Assembly (NCBI GenBank): GCA_002433025.1
Contig: DJGZ01000014.1
Coordinates: 1-13,079 of the forward strand
From: Bacteroidales bacterium UBA5833
Lineage (GTDB): Bacteria; Bacteroidota; Bacteroidia; Bacteroidales; Lentimicrobiaceae
Direction: 5' to 3'
DNA: 13,079 nucleotides
Positions 1 to 9,075 of the stretch are shown one piece after another (the stretch's first letter is position 1; each line of letters starts with the position of its first letter). Below the pieces are notes generated by a model, which was not told the origin of the DNA, made no database searches, and worked only from the letters and a program-made list of their open reading frames with translations. The translations under genes and the position numbers were made by a program.

Positions 1-251
1 GTCCTTCCCGCTCTACTCTACTGGTTCTCAGTGAAATGAAATTAATTTAAATCTGGTGGATTGACAAGATCCTGTGTAATCAACTTAATTGAATTAAGCA
101 ATGGAGTAATATTGAAGCTAATGCGGAAATTATTTTCACTGCACTGGTAAAAATGCCGGATATTTTGCCCCTTGTTCAGATTCACCATATATTTGAATAG
201 GCTTAGTAAGGTTTTTAGATTGGCTTTACAAGGATTCATTTCTATGAAATA
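1..251. other. Left-edge sequence without a convincing gene
   Basis: This AT-rich stretch precedes the redoxin gene. The only open frame of note is a 65-codon minus-strand frame (239 to 42), which has no recognisable motif, signal peptide or family resemblance, so I do not call it. The promoter of the downstream gene presumably lies here, but I see no clear TTTG / TAnnTTTG pair. Confidence 0.5.
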
Positions 252-1697
252 ATGACTATGAAAATAATACTTCGCATCTTTTGCCTTTCGTTTCTGATTC
301 TGTTTTCAATTATAAGCCCAGTTACTCTCAAGTGCCAGGAAGCAACCCTTACCCTCCACCTCCGTGGTGTCTCCGGGTCGAAAGTAAGCCTGCTGCCTTT
401 GGCCGGACCAAAAGCATACCGGCCGATGCTGGAGCTGCCAGCAGTAAAAAGCGGGGATATCACGGTTTTGAACATTCCGCCTGAATATCTGCCGGGAGAA
501 TTTGTGCTCAGGTTCGACTATAAAGAAAACCCGGAAAGCACCCCTTACCCCTGTGAAAGACATATTGTGGTGGGAAGGCAGCCCCTTACGCTGTGGCTGA
601 ATCCGATGTATTGCAATTCGTCCGATAGCAGCAAATTTCAGCCGGGTGAGCTTGAGAATGCGGCATTACGAAGGTTTCAATCAGAGCTGGGCAACAGAAT
701 GCAAAAAATAGGCCTGCTGCAGCAGTTTTTAATGGGCTATGATGAGCCACAAAGTGCGTTTTACCTTCAGGGAATAGCAGAATACGAGCGACGCCGCTCT
801 GAATTTAATGCCTGGCTTGATCAACAGGTTGAAAAGGATGCTGCCTTGTTTGTTTCGAGCACCTACCGGTTTCATTTCCTGCCCCGTATAAAATTTACCG
901 GAAGTGAGCGCGCCCGGCTGCTCAACCTGATTGATGGCTATTTTGAAGGACTTGACTTCAACGATCCGCTGATAATCCGCTCGGCTCAAATGAACGAGTG
1001 GATGAATGCCTACGTGAACTTTCACGGGCAAATGGCCACTACAGTAGCATTGCGGGATTCACTGATTCCGGCCGCAGCCTTTAAGGCTATAGAAAAGGCA
1101 AAACAAGGCAATCCACTCGTTTATGGCTGGATGGTTGATTATTTTTATCGTGGCTTCGAGAGCAACAATATGCCGCAAGGCATGAAAGTGCTGCAGCCTT
1201 ACCTCGATGATCCGGCCTGCCTTACCAGCAAGCGCATGGAAATTGAGCGCAGACTGAAAGGGATGGAAACCCTTGTACCAGGCATAAAGGCCCCGGACTT
1301 TACACTAAGCGATGATGCCGGAAAGGAATTTACTTTCAGTAAATATCGTCCGGTGGCGAAAAATCTGCTGATCATCTTCTGGTCTGCCGATTGTGCACAC
1401 TGTATGGAAGAAATCAATCAGTTGTATCCCTGGCAACAGCAGGCGGGCATTTCGGATAAGCTGGAGGTGATAGCCGTCAGTCTGGATGAATCGGCCACCG
1501 AGGTAGCTGCCTGGGAGCGAAAGATCAAAGAGCTGAAAGGATGGAAGCACCTCAGGGCAAAGGAGGGCATCAACAGTCAGATCGCGAACGATTATTATAT
1601 ACTTGCCACACCGGTAATGGTTTTAATCAATGCCTCAACAGGGGAAATAACTGCCATGCCGCCGAACCATCAGCAAATCGGGAAGTATCTGCAATAA
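252..1697 (+). CDS. Exported TlpA-like thioredoxin-fold protein
   Basis: A 481-residue protein with a hydrophobic signal peptide (about residues 1-28) and a C-terminal AhpC/TSA-Redoxin-type thioredoxin domain from about residue 345. The domain opens with the typical 'APDFTLSD' strand. It carries a C-A-H-C redox pair (C381, C384) after an 'IIFWSADC' strand and has the cis-proline in 'ATPV'. The N-terminal 300 residues are a beta-rich segment followed by a helical segment, as in the larger TlpA-family proteins of Bacteroidetes. Such proteins reduce or exchange disulfides in the periplasm; the substrate cannot be told from sequence. ATG at 258 is an equally possible start, since it removes only two residues. 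The gene stands alone, with nearly 800 bases to the next gene, so a link to the caspase block is not supported. Confidence 0.85.
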   Translation: MTMKIILRIFCLSFLILFSIISPVTLKCQEATLTLHLRGVSGSKVSLLPLAGPKAYRPMLELPAVKSGDITVLNIPPEYLPGEFVLRFDYKENPESTPYPCERHIVVGRQPLTLWLNPMYCNSSDSSKFQPGELENAALRRFQSELGNRMQKIGLLQQFLMGYDEPQSAFYLQGIAEYERRRSEFNAWLDQQVEKDAALFVSSTYRFHFLPRIKFTGSERARLLNLIDGYFEGLDFNDPLIIRSAQMNEWMNAYVNFHGQMATTVALRDSLIPAAAFKAIEKAKQGNPLVYGWMVDYFYRGFESNNMPQGMKVLQPYLDDPACLTSKRMEIERRLKGMETLVPGIKAPDFTLSDDAGKEFTFSKYRPVAKNLLIIFWSADCAHCMEEINQLYPWQQQAGISDKLEVIAVSLDESATEVAAWERKIKELKGWKHLRAKEGINSQIANDYYILATPVMVLINASTGEITAMPPNHQQIGKYLQ

Positions 1698-2484
1698 TGC
1701 AGGCCTTCAATACAACCGGAAGTCAATCTTATAATGTATTCACGGTTGCCCTTTTTTATGAGATAAAAGTGACTGGTCACGAATGGCTGCAGCTTGGCGG
1801 CCATTTTTCCAGCCATGAAATAGTATTTATATTACCAATTATGCTGATAAAGAGATATTTATAGATGCAGGATTTGTTAAGCCCCCTATATCATACCGGC
1901 CTGGATTTATCTTCTTAGGTTTTGTCACAAATTGTCTGAATCCGGTACTAACCATCAGAAACAGAAACAAAATCAGCACATGAAAACGAACCATTACATC
2001 CATGAATTGCCGGCGTTAATAATTTTTATAATCCTGAGTCTGGCTCAAATGGCATTTCTGTTTTCAGGCCCGGGCCTGGTAACCGGGATGATAAATTTTG
2101 GTGAACAGGCCGCCGGATCAGATGATCGCGGGAGTAAGTCATGGATTAAAACCAAGCCTGTCGTAAAAACAGGTGTGGTAAACTGTGGTGGTGTCATACG
2201 ATCATTTCAGGATTACTGTTGTCTTCTTTTATGGACAGTTGAATGGAGTGCCCCCGGCAGATTTGTTTCAGAAAACTTTTTGAACAGGATCCCGAAAAAA
2301 TATTCCCGGAATAATAGCATTCCGGAGTTATTTTCTTAAATTTAATCCGATATTTATTGAAACAGAACCCTGGTTCAGGTCTACCTCCCCTACACACAGC
2401 TATACGCAGTAAATTCACAAGATTCAAGGTTTCAGGCGGATTACAGATAATTTTCACGTTAGTAACTTTATTACAAATTGCGAT
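1698..2484. other. Long intergenic stretch (787 bp), no confident gene
   Basis: No recognised gene. A frame from 1932 or ATG 1981 to 2339 encodes about 118-135 residues with one hydrophobic segment near its start, but the rest reads like random composition and matches no family I know. An inverted repeat (ATGGCTG at 1783-1789, CAGCCAT at 1810-1816) and a tighter hairpin at 2306-2325 are present. The promoter of the WD40-caspase gene should lie in the last 100 bases; a TAACTTTA at 2463-2470 resembles a -7 box but has no matching TTTG upstream. Confidence 0.5.
2306..2325. terminator. Hairpin, possible weak bidirectional terminator
   Basis: A perfect 7-bp stem (CCGGAAT / ATTCCGG) with a 6-nt loop. 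On the plus strand it is followed by a broken T-run. On the minus strand a run of six T's follows a few bases after the stem, so it would terminate better in that direction. No gene on either side clearly needs it. Confidence 0.3.
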
Positions 2485-5400
2485 ATGAAATCATACAGTA
2501 GATTAATCACGGTAAGTTTGATTGCAGGGTTGCTTGCAATGGGTAGTATTCCCGGTTTTGCACAGATCATCCGCACCCGCAGTACAGGAAATGTATATAT
2601 CACTGCTTTCGCAGCTACGCCTGACGGGAAATACTTTGCCCTGGGCAGCAAATCAAAGGTGGAAGTCATCAATGCCGAACTGGGAGAACCGATCACCAAT
2701 ACAACGACCCTGAAACCTGTTAAAGCCCTTGACCTCAGCAAGGATGGAAGTTTACTGGTTATAAGTTACGACAGCCGCGACGCATCCAACAATCTTACTT
2801 TCTGGGATCTTTCCAACGGCTTCAGGTGGCCTGTAGTACATTCACATAAGGACAGGATATTATCAGTAGCCATCAGTCCGGACAAAAAGTTGGTTGCCAC
2901 CGGGTCAAAAGACAGAAGCATCAGGATATTTGATGCAAAATCAATGCAAGAACTGGTAACGTTAAAGGGGCACGAGGGGAGTATAAGAAGTCTGAAATTC
3001 AGCCCTGACAGCAGGTTTCTTTTATCTGGCAGCGAAGACAGGACGATGAAACTGTGGGATATGGACAAAAACATTGATTTGCTAACCTTTAAGGCTCATA
3101 GCGGTGCAGTCAGCACTGTTGCATTCAGTCCGGATTCAAAATACCTTGCCAGTGGGGGAGAAGATAAAATTATTACTGTTTGGGATATTTATGACTCCCA
3201 AAAGCCGCTGGCAACCCTGAGCGGACATTTACAAGCGATAACGAGCATTGAATTTACCCCGGACGGGCGATTCCTGGGAAGCGGGTCGAAGGATCAGCAG
3301 TTTTTCATCTGGGACTATTTAAATGAGAAAGTACTGGATCTGCACTTTGGGACTGGTGTGAACCATACGGATGCTGTTGATTATATTTCTTTTGTAGATA
3401 ACGGACGGCTTTATACCTGTTCAGCTGACAAGACGATAAAATACTGGAACTGGGGTTTCCCCATACTCGAAATAAATAATTTCCGCTTATCCGATAAAAA
3501 CGGCAATCAAAAAATTGAGGGATCAGAAGATGTTAAAATCCGGTTTAACATTGAAAATACCGGTGACGGTAATGCTTTGAGGCTTAAGTTCAATATCAGT
3601 GAAGCAAAGAATATTGAAGGGCTGACCTTTCCCCGGGAGTACACCATAGATGAAATTCCGGCCCGCGGCACCCATGAAGTTGTCATTCCGTTGATTTCGT
3701 CTTCAAAATTAAAGAGTTCCATTGCAAAGTTTACGTTCAGTAATTTCACCGTGGTCAGCAATACTCCCTTTCCGCTGAGAGACACAAGTTTCTCGATTGA
3801 GACTGTGGCAACACCTTATCTGGAGATTGACACAATCTATTTTGCGAAATCGGATACCGCGCACTTTCTTTCGGGACGGGAATCGGGGATTTTTAAAATT
3901 CATCTGCGCAACAACGGGGTAGGTCAGGCAAAGGACGTCAGAGTGAATATTTTTAACGACAATCCCGGAGCCGGGCTAATTCATGATACACAGGCTGACT
4001 TTGGTAATCTTGGCGTATACTCTTCCCTCGTTCTCAACATTCCTGTAAAAGCATCGCAAAAGACAGAGGACGGGCTGGCAAACTTCCGGTTTGAGATTAC
4101 CGATGCCTCGAATATATCAACAGCTTTGGCAAGCTATCAGCTGATTACGAAAAAATATGACCCAACCATTGTGGAAGAAATCAAGGAAACCGTTGAGCGA
4201 AAAATCAATGAATGGCAGAAAAAGGGAAAGTATGAGAAAACTGAATCGTATAAGGAAAGGGTGAATGACAAAACCCGTCAGAACCAGATAGCTGCCTTTA
4301 CGCAACAGACCATGGATTCGCTTGTAAGGACACAATTGGACTGGTCAAGGGCTACCAATGATTATGATCCGGACAATGAGAGTTTCAGGATATATCTTCC
4401 TGGTTTTGATCCCATTGTGTTGAAGGTGCCTTATGCTGAAGCGCCCGAATTTGACAGAAAGTTTTCGTCCCTGAAAATCGCTGGAATGAATTATGCGATC
4501 AATGCCCGTACCAACAAATTTGCTTTTGTTCATCTGTCACTGGCCGATACTGTTTCAGGTAACAGACATTATAATTACGATAGTCAGGAATTTACCGCTT
4601 TCAATCCAACACAGCTTGACTTTAATTTTGAACCTGTCAATATTAATATCCCTACAAGCTCCATGGCAGTGGCAGGATCCGGAGAGGCAAAAAGGATAGC
4701 CATCGGTCGTTCGGATGTTGATCTGAACATCCCTGAAACATTCACAAAAAATGACAACATATTTGCTGTTGTGATCGGGAATGAGGATTACAGCAGTCGC
4801 CAGCCGGGGCTGGGTAATGAAATCAATGTTGAATTTGCCGAGAATGATGCAAATACATTCAGGAATTATCTGATAAACACTTACGGTGTCCCTGAGGAAA
4901 ATGTAAAACTGTTACTAAATGCTACTTTTGCTGAAATGAGCAGGGAGATCAAATGGCTTGCCAACCTGGCCGAGAGCCGCAAGGGCGAAGCAGAACTTGT
5001 CTTTTATTTCTCTGGTCACGGGTTGCCCGATGAGAACAGCCGCGAAGGGTACATCATCCCTGTTGACGTGACCGGCTCCGATATCCGGCTGGCCATCAAG
5101 CTCAGTAATCTCTATACTGAATTGTCGAAATGGCCGTCGAAAAAAGTAACGGTGTTTCTTGATGCCTGTTTTTCGGGCGGAGGCCGCGACCAGGGCCTGC
5201 TGGCATTAAAACAGGCCAAGATCAGGCCTAAGGATGAAACCATCAATGGCAACCTGATCGTTTTTACCTCTTCAACCGGCGAGGAATCCTCAGGCTTTTA
5301 CAAGGAGAAACAGCATGGCTTATTTACCTACTTTCTGCTGAAGAAGATTCAGGAAACCAAGGGTTCAGTCGATTATCAAAGCCTTGCTGATTATCTGAAA

Positions 5401-5532
5401 CAGGAAGTTAACCTTAAATCACTGATATACAATAATAAGCCTCAAAATCCTCAGGTAATTGTGAGCAATGAACTGATGAAACCCCTGAATCAGTTGAAGA
5501 TAGGGAGCATAAGCACAATGGATGAAGAATGA
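2485..5532 (+). CDS. Secreted WD40-repeat caspase-like (C14) protein
   Basis: A 1015-residue multidomain protein. Residues 1-27 form a signal peptide (cleavage near 'GFAQ'). Residues about 35-325 form a WD40 beta-propeller with 'FWDLS', 'LWDMD', 'VWDIY' and 'IWDYL' blade ends. Residues about 325-560 hold two CARDB/NEW1-like beta-sandwich segments ('IENTGDGNA', 'LRNNGVGQA'). A charged, partly helical linker spans about 563-750. A caspase-fold domain runs from about 757 to 1000, with the catalytic dyad in 'YFSGHG' (H845) and 'LDACFSGGG' (C895). Both catalytic residues are present, so the protease is likely active. The signal peptide places it in the periplasm or on the surface, which is unusual for a WD40 protein. 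The stop codon overlaps an ATG of the next frame (ATGA at 5529-5532), linking it to the FISUMP gene. The cleavage target is unknown. Confidence 0.9.
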   Translation: MKSYSRLITVSLIAGLLAMGSIPGFAQIIRTRSTGNVYITAFAATPDGKYFALGSKSKVEVINAELGEPITNTTTLKPVKALDLSKDGSLLVISYDSRDASNNLTFWDLSNGFRWPVVHSHKDRILSVAISPDKKLVATGSKDRSIRIFDAKSMQELVTLKGHEGSIRSLKFSPDSRFLLSGSEDRTMKLWDMDKNIDLLTFKAHSGAVSTVAFSPDSKYLASGGEDKIITVWDIYDSQKPLATLSGHLQAITSIEFTPDGRFLGSGSKDQQFFIWDYLNEKVLDLHFGTGVNHTDAVDYISFVDNGRLYTCSADKTIKYWNWGFPILEINNFRLSDKNGNQKIEGSEDVKIRFNIENTGDGNALRLKFNISEAKNIEGLTFPREYTIDEIPARGTHEVVIPLISSSKLKSSIAKFTFSNFTVVSNTPFPLRDTSFSIETVATPYLEIDTIYFAKSDTAHFLSGRESGIFKIHLRNNGVGQAKDVRVNIFNDNPGAGLIHDTQADFGNLGVYSSLVLNIPVKASQKTEDGLANFRFEITDASNISTALASYQLITKKYDPTIVEEIKETVERKINEWQKKGKYEKTESYKERVNDKTRQNQIAAFTQQTMDSLVRTQLDWSRATNDYDPDNESFRIYLPGFDPIVLKVPYAEAPEFDRKFSSLKIAGMNYAINARTNKFAFVHLSLADTVSGNRHYNYDSQEFTAFNPTQLDFNFEPVNINIPTSSMAVAGSGEAKRIAIGRSDVDLNIPETFTKNDNIFAVVIGNEDYSSRQPGLGNEINVEFAENDANTFRNYLINTYGVPEENVKLLLNATFAEMSREIKWLANLAESRKGEAELVFYFSGHGLPDENSREGYIIPVDVTGSDIRLAIKLSNLYTELSKWPSKKVTVFLDACFSGGGRDQGLLALKQAKIRPKDETINGNLIVFTSSTGEESSGFYKEKQHGLFTYFLLKKIQETKGSVDYQSLADYLKQEVNLKSLIYNNKPQNPQVIVSNELMKPLNQLKIGSISTMDEE

Positions 5533-5585
5533 TATGCTGTCATTGGTTGAACACTTTGAACCTGGTTAATTTCACGATCGGTAAT

Positions 5586-6557
5586 ATGACAAAATTTAAA
5601 ACACTCCGGGATTGCTATTCTCTCCTGCTTGTGGCATTCATCATTATTTTACAATCATTAAATCTTAATGCACAACAGGTAAAGGACATCAAATTTGTAC
5701 AGAGAGGCAGCCAGATTTCAATCACGTATGATCTGGACGGCCCCAGGACAAAAGTATGGTATATTGAAATATTTGCCAGTGATAACGGCGGGCTTACCTG
5801 GGGACTTCCCTTGAAACATGTGAGCGGAGAAGTGGGCAGAACAATTCAGCCCGGATGGAATAAAAATATTATCTGGGAATGGCATAAGGAAAGGTTGCGC
5901 ATCCCGGATTCGCTCAGATTTATGATTGTTGCCAGGCCGGATGAAATCATTGAAGGCAACTCAGGCGTATTCACAGATTTCAGAAATGGCATCAAATACA
6001 AATGGGTTAAAATCGGGAGGCAGATATGGATGGCGGAGAATTTAAACTACGGTAATCTTGTTCAGAATCCTGAAGATCACAAGAACAACGGCGATTGCGA
6101 GAAGTTTTGTTATAATAATGCGCCGCTCTATTGTGACCGGTATGGGGCTTTATACAGTTGGGATGAACTGATGGGATATGTTTCAGCGGAAGGTGCACAG
6201 GGTATATGTCCTGAACAATGGCATATCCCGACCTCAGCAGAGTGGGAAGAACTGATTCTATTCCTTGGCGGCAGAATGGCTGCATATTTAAGAGTCAGAC
6301 AACTTGGTGCTGATAACTGGAGGCAGGGTACGAAAGGCATCACCAATGAATCTGGTTTTACCGCGCTGCCGGCCGGAATGAGAAATTCAGGGATTAACAG
6401 CTCATTTTTGGGCGACGGCAATCATGCCTGTTTCTGGACTTCATCGGAGAGTGGGCCGGAACAGGCAAAAGCTGTCGGAATGAACAGCCAGATGGTAGAA
6501 ATCTTTATCTTTAACGGTTTAAAAACGGATGCTTATAGTGTCAGGTGTGTGCGATAA
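5586..6557 (+). CDS. FISUMP-domain (C-type-lectin-like fold) secreted protein
   Basis: Starting at ATG 5586 gives a clean signal peptide ('LLLVAFIIILQSLNLNAQQ'). The ATG at 5529 overlaps the caspase stop and would add 19 residues in front of it; it may serve translational coupling. After the signal come about 95 residues of a beta domain ending in 'PGWNKNIIWEW', shared with the second FISUMP protein here. The C-terminal domain of about 190 residues has the Fibrobacter-succinogenes-major-paralog signatures 'IWMAENLNYG', 'ALYSWDELMG', 'GICPEQWHIP', 'CFWTSSE' and 'YSVRCVR'. In this family the lectin-like C-terminus is a ligand-binding surface and sometimes a DGR target. Here the end shows no NNC-rich variable codons and no nearby repeat, so this copy looks constant. 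It is probably a partner of the caspase it follows. Confidence 0.85.
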   Translation: MTKFKTLRDCYSLLLVAFIIILQSLNLNAQQVKDIKFVQRGSQISITYDLDGPRTKVWYIEIFASDNGGLTWGLPLKHVSGEVGRTIQPGWNKNIIWEWHKERLRIPDSLRFMIVARPDEIIEGNSGVFTDFRNGIKYKWVKIGRQIWMAENLNYGNLVQNPEDHKNNGDCEKFCYNNAPLYCDRYGALYSWDELMGYVSAEGAQGICPEQWHIPTSAEWEELILFLGGRMAAYLRVRQLGADNWRQGTKGITNESGFTALPAGMRNSGINSSFLGDGNHACFWTSSESGPEQAKAVGMNSQMVEIFIFNGLKTDAYSVRCVR

Positions 6558-6642
6558 AAAAAAGTCTGGATATTCTGTCACATTATGATAAACCCCGGTA
6601 CTAAGAAGAAAAATCATTTAATTTACCCAAAAACTATAAATC

Positions 6643-7296
6643 ATGAAAACAACGATCAAAATTCTTGCAGTGTTAACCGTTTTCCTTTTTGGCGGAAGCG
6701 ATCTTTGTGCACAGAAAACGGAAAAACAGCTTAAAAATGATGTCACCTCCAAGGCCATCAAATCAGCCAGAAAAGAGGCCAAAAAGTATAAGAAAGAGGG
6801 ATATTATGTTGCTCCCGGCGCCCTTCCACTTGACAAACAACTTGAAAGTGCCTGGATGAAGCAATACGAAACCAATGACAAAGATGAGCAAAAGTTCATC
6901 ATGGCAACTGGTAACTCAGTGGCAGAAACCCAGACAGCCGCCAAGTTACAGGCAACCGAAACTGCCAAGCTCGAACTGGCAGGGCAAATCAATACGCAGG
7001 TGGCCGCATTGATTGAGAACAGCATTGCGAATCAGCAACTGAACACCGAAGAAGCCGCTTCAATCACCAAAACTGTTGCCGCTTCAAAGAACCTCATTGC
7101 CCAGGAAATCGGCAGGATAATACCGGTAGTAGAGATGTACAAGAAGATAGGAACCAATGTGGAAGCCAATGTGAGGATTGCCTACAATATGGAAACTGCA
7201 TTTGATGTAGCTAAAAAAGTAATACGTAAAAGCCTGGAAGAGGAAACCAAAATTGCCCATGAAAAATTGGAGAAATTGATGCAGTTTGATCGATAG
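6643..7296 (+). CDS. LPP20-like exported protein
   Basis: A 217-residue protein with a signal peptide (cleavage near 'LCAQK'). A lysine-rich helical stretch follows ('KSARKEAKKYKKEG'). The core, about residues 85-190, resembles LPP20-type domains of bacterial envelope proteins ('ATGNSVAETQTAAKLQATET', then a long alanine/glutamine-rich helix and 'NVEANVRIAYNMETA'). There is no lipobox cysteine, so it is not obviously a lipoprotein. It lies 85 bp after the first FISUMP gene and is closed by an intrinsic terminator, so it is probably the last gene of the first caspase transcription unit. Its role is not known; position suggests an envelope partner of the caspase-FISUMP proteins. The family assignment is from overall pattern only. 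Confidence 0.65.
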   Translation: MKTTIKILAVLTVFLFGGSDLCAQKTEKQLKNDVTSKAIKSARKEAKKYKKEGYYVAPGALPLDKQLESAWMKQYETNDKDEQKFIMATGNSVAETQTAAKLQATETAKLELAGQINTQVAALIENSIANQQLNTEEAASITKTVAASKNLIAQEIGRIIPVVEMYKKIGTNVEANVRIAYNMETAFDVAKKVIRKSLEEETKIAHEKLEKLMQFDR

Positions 7297-7312
7297 AATA
7301 AGTTAGGTAATT

Positions 7313-7341
7313 AACTCCGGGCAGGAATGTCCGGAGTTTTT
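7313..7341 (+). terminator. Rho-independent terminator after the LPP20-like gene
   Basis: An 8-bp perfect stem (AACTCCGG at 7313-7320, CCGGAGTT at 7331-7338) with a 10-nt loop is followed by a T-rich tract. It starts 16 bases after the LPP20-like stop codon and separates the two caspase modules, so the second pair must have its own promoter in the 50 bases before 7393 or rely on readthrough. Confidence 0.85.
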
Positions 7342-7392
7342 GTATTTTTAATGATTCTTATGGTTAGGTAGCAATTTTAAAGCATCAAAAAT

Positions 7393-9075
7393 ATGAGGTG
7401 GAGGTACATTTTGCCGGTTTTTTTTCTGGTATTGACCCTACAGGTCAATAGCCAGCAGGTAGTAACTGCTGTCAGTGAATCAAAGTATGTAAACATTACC
7501 AAAGACCCGCCCAAGCCGCCTTATCTCGAAATCGTGCCCAATTCCATCACCTTTGATGATCAGGGTGGCAACAAAATGATTGATGCCAATGAGCAGGCTA
7601 CGATCAGGTTTAAACTGACCAACAGCGGTTCGGGGCCTGGCTTGGGATTGAAATTGCTAATAAGTGAAACTAACGGCACTCCGGGCCTGGAGTTTTCACG
7701 TGAAAAAGCAATTCCTGATGTTGATGTGGGTAAAACCGTTGAGGTGAATATTCCGGTGAGTGGTAAAATGAACACAACCGACGGACTGGCTAAATTTTTA
7801 TTTAGAATTTCTGAACCCAACGGTTTTGGTGTTGATCCTTTTCAGCTCGAAGTCCGCACACGCGCCTTTATTGCCCCCAACCTGTCAGTAGTATCAAACA
7901 AAGTGAGCAGTCAGAGTGGCACCTCTATTCAAAAAAAACGCCCTTTTGATCTTCAGATTCTGGTTCAGAACATTGGCAGAGGTGCAGCAGAAAATGTAAC
8001 CGTTAAACTGGAACTGCCTCCAAACATGTTCTGCCTTTCAGCCAATGAAAATATCAGTTTTCCGGAAATGCAATCAGGTGCACAGGAATTAATTACCTAT
8101 AACCTGGTAACAAATAATGAGTTTAATGCTGAGGTTATTTCATTGAAAGTGAGAATATCAGAGAAATATGGGAAATATGCCGAATCAAAAAATATTGAAG
8201 TAAAGATAAATCAGGCCGTTGACAATACCCGTATCAGGATTGAGGGTGAAGACATTACTTCTCCTGAGGTGGTAATCGCCTCATTGTATTCTGTTGTTGA
8301 TCAGAATATTCCGGTTAACCCTGTAAAGCACCCCTCACGCATTGCCCTGATTATCGGTAATGAAAACTACTCGGGAAATCTGAACGCAGAGGTAAATGTG
8401 GAATTTGCCCGCAATGATGCATCGGTTTTCAGGTCGTATGCGACTTCTGTACTTGGAATCATGGAGGAAAATGTTTTTTATATGGCCGATGCAACTTCAG
8501 CGCAAATGCGTCGCGAGATAGACCTTGTAACCGAGTTGGTAAAACGCATAGGAACCGGTGCTGAACTTGTTTTTTTCTATGCAGGCCACGGTTTCCCTGA
8601 TGAAGCCTCAGGTACACCCTATCTGATTCCTGTTGATGTGGATGGATCTAACCTTGCTGCAGCGATACCATTGTCTCAAGTTTATAGCAAACTCAGCAAT
8701 ACCGGGGCTTCACGGATCACAGTATTCCTTGATGCCTGTTTCTCCGGCGGTGGACGAACCCAGGGCCTGCTGGCAGCCAGGGGGGTAAGAATCAAACCAA
8801 AGACGGATGCAATTTCGGGAAACATGGTAGTATTCTCTGCTTCGTCGGGCGAACAGACAGCCTTGCCCCTGAGATCAGAAAAGCATGGGCTTTTTACATT
8901 TTATCTGCTCAGGAAACTACAGGAAACACAGGGAAGAGTGACCTATGGAGAATTGGAACAATACCTCAGACAAAATGTTGGCCAGGATGCACTCCGAAAA
9001 AACGGTAAGTCACAGGATCCCGAGGTGCTTTATAGTCCTCAAGTAGCTGAAACCTGGAAAACATGGGAATGGTAA
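7393..9075 (+). CDS. Secreted caspase-like (C14) protein with CARDB-like domains
   Basis: A 560-residue protein with a signal peptide (about residues 1-20, 'LVLTLQVNSQQ'). Two CARDB/NEW1-like beta-sandwich segments follow at about 40-157 ('LTNSGSGPGLGL') and 160-275 ('VQNIGRGAAENV'). The C-terminal caspase-fold domain covers about 312-545, with the catalytic dyad in 'YAGHGFPDE' (H399) and 'LDACFSGGG' (C449). It closely parallels the caspase and beta-sandwich parts of the 2485-5532 protein ('NVEFA.ND', 'IPVDV.GS', 'KHGLFTF'), but lacks the WD40 propeller and the charged linker. It is therefore a shorter paralog from a local duplication. Its last 13 bases overlap the start of the next FISUMP gene, implying coupled translation. 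Predicted location is periplasm or surface; the substrate is unknown. Confidence 0.9.
   Translation: MRWRYILPVFFLVLTLQVNSQQVVTAVSESKYVNITKDPPKPPYLEIVPNSITFDDQGGNKMIDANEQATIRFKLTNSGSGPGLGLKLLISETNGTPGLEFSREKAIPDVDVGKTVEVNIPVSGKMNTTDGLAKFLFRISEPNGFGVDPFQLEVRTRAFIAPNLSVVSNKVSSQSGTSIQKKRPFDLQILVQNIGRGAAENVTVKLELPPNMFCLSANENISFPEMQSGAQELITYNLVTNNEFNAEVISLKVRISEKYGKYAESKNIEVKINQAVDNTRIRIEGEDITSPEVVIASLYSVVDQNIPVNPVKHPSRIALIIGNENYSGNLNAEVNVEFARNDASVFRSYATSVLGIMEENVFYMADATSAQMRREIDLVTELVKRIGTGAELVFFYAGHGFPDEASGTPYLIPVDVDGSNLAAAIPLSQVYSKLSNTGASRITVFLDACFSGGGRTQGLLAARGVRIKPKTDAISGNMVVFSASSGEQTALPLRSEKHGLFTFYLLRKLQETQGRVTYGELEQYLRQNVGQDALRKNGKSQDPEVLYSPQVAETWKTWEW

Noticed and set aside
42..239. Minus-strand 65-codon frame at the left edge
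   Set aside because: No family resemblance, signal peptide or promoter; its length is within chance for AT-rich DNA.
1932..2339. Possible small membrane protein
   Set aside because: One hydrophobic segment only; the remainder has no recognisable pattern and no partner gene, so it is not distinguishable from chance.
2981..3260. Internal repeats at DNA level in the WD40 region
   Set aside because: These are the ordinary WD40 blades; similarity is at protein level and not a separate DNA repeat or CRISPR-like array.
6430..6557. DGR variable region in the first FISUMP gene
   Set aside because: Its end lacks runs of NNC codons and has no second copy in the window, so it looks constant.
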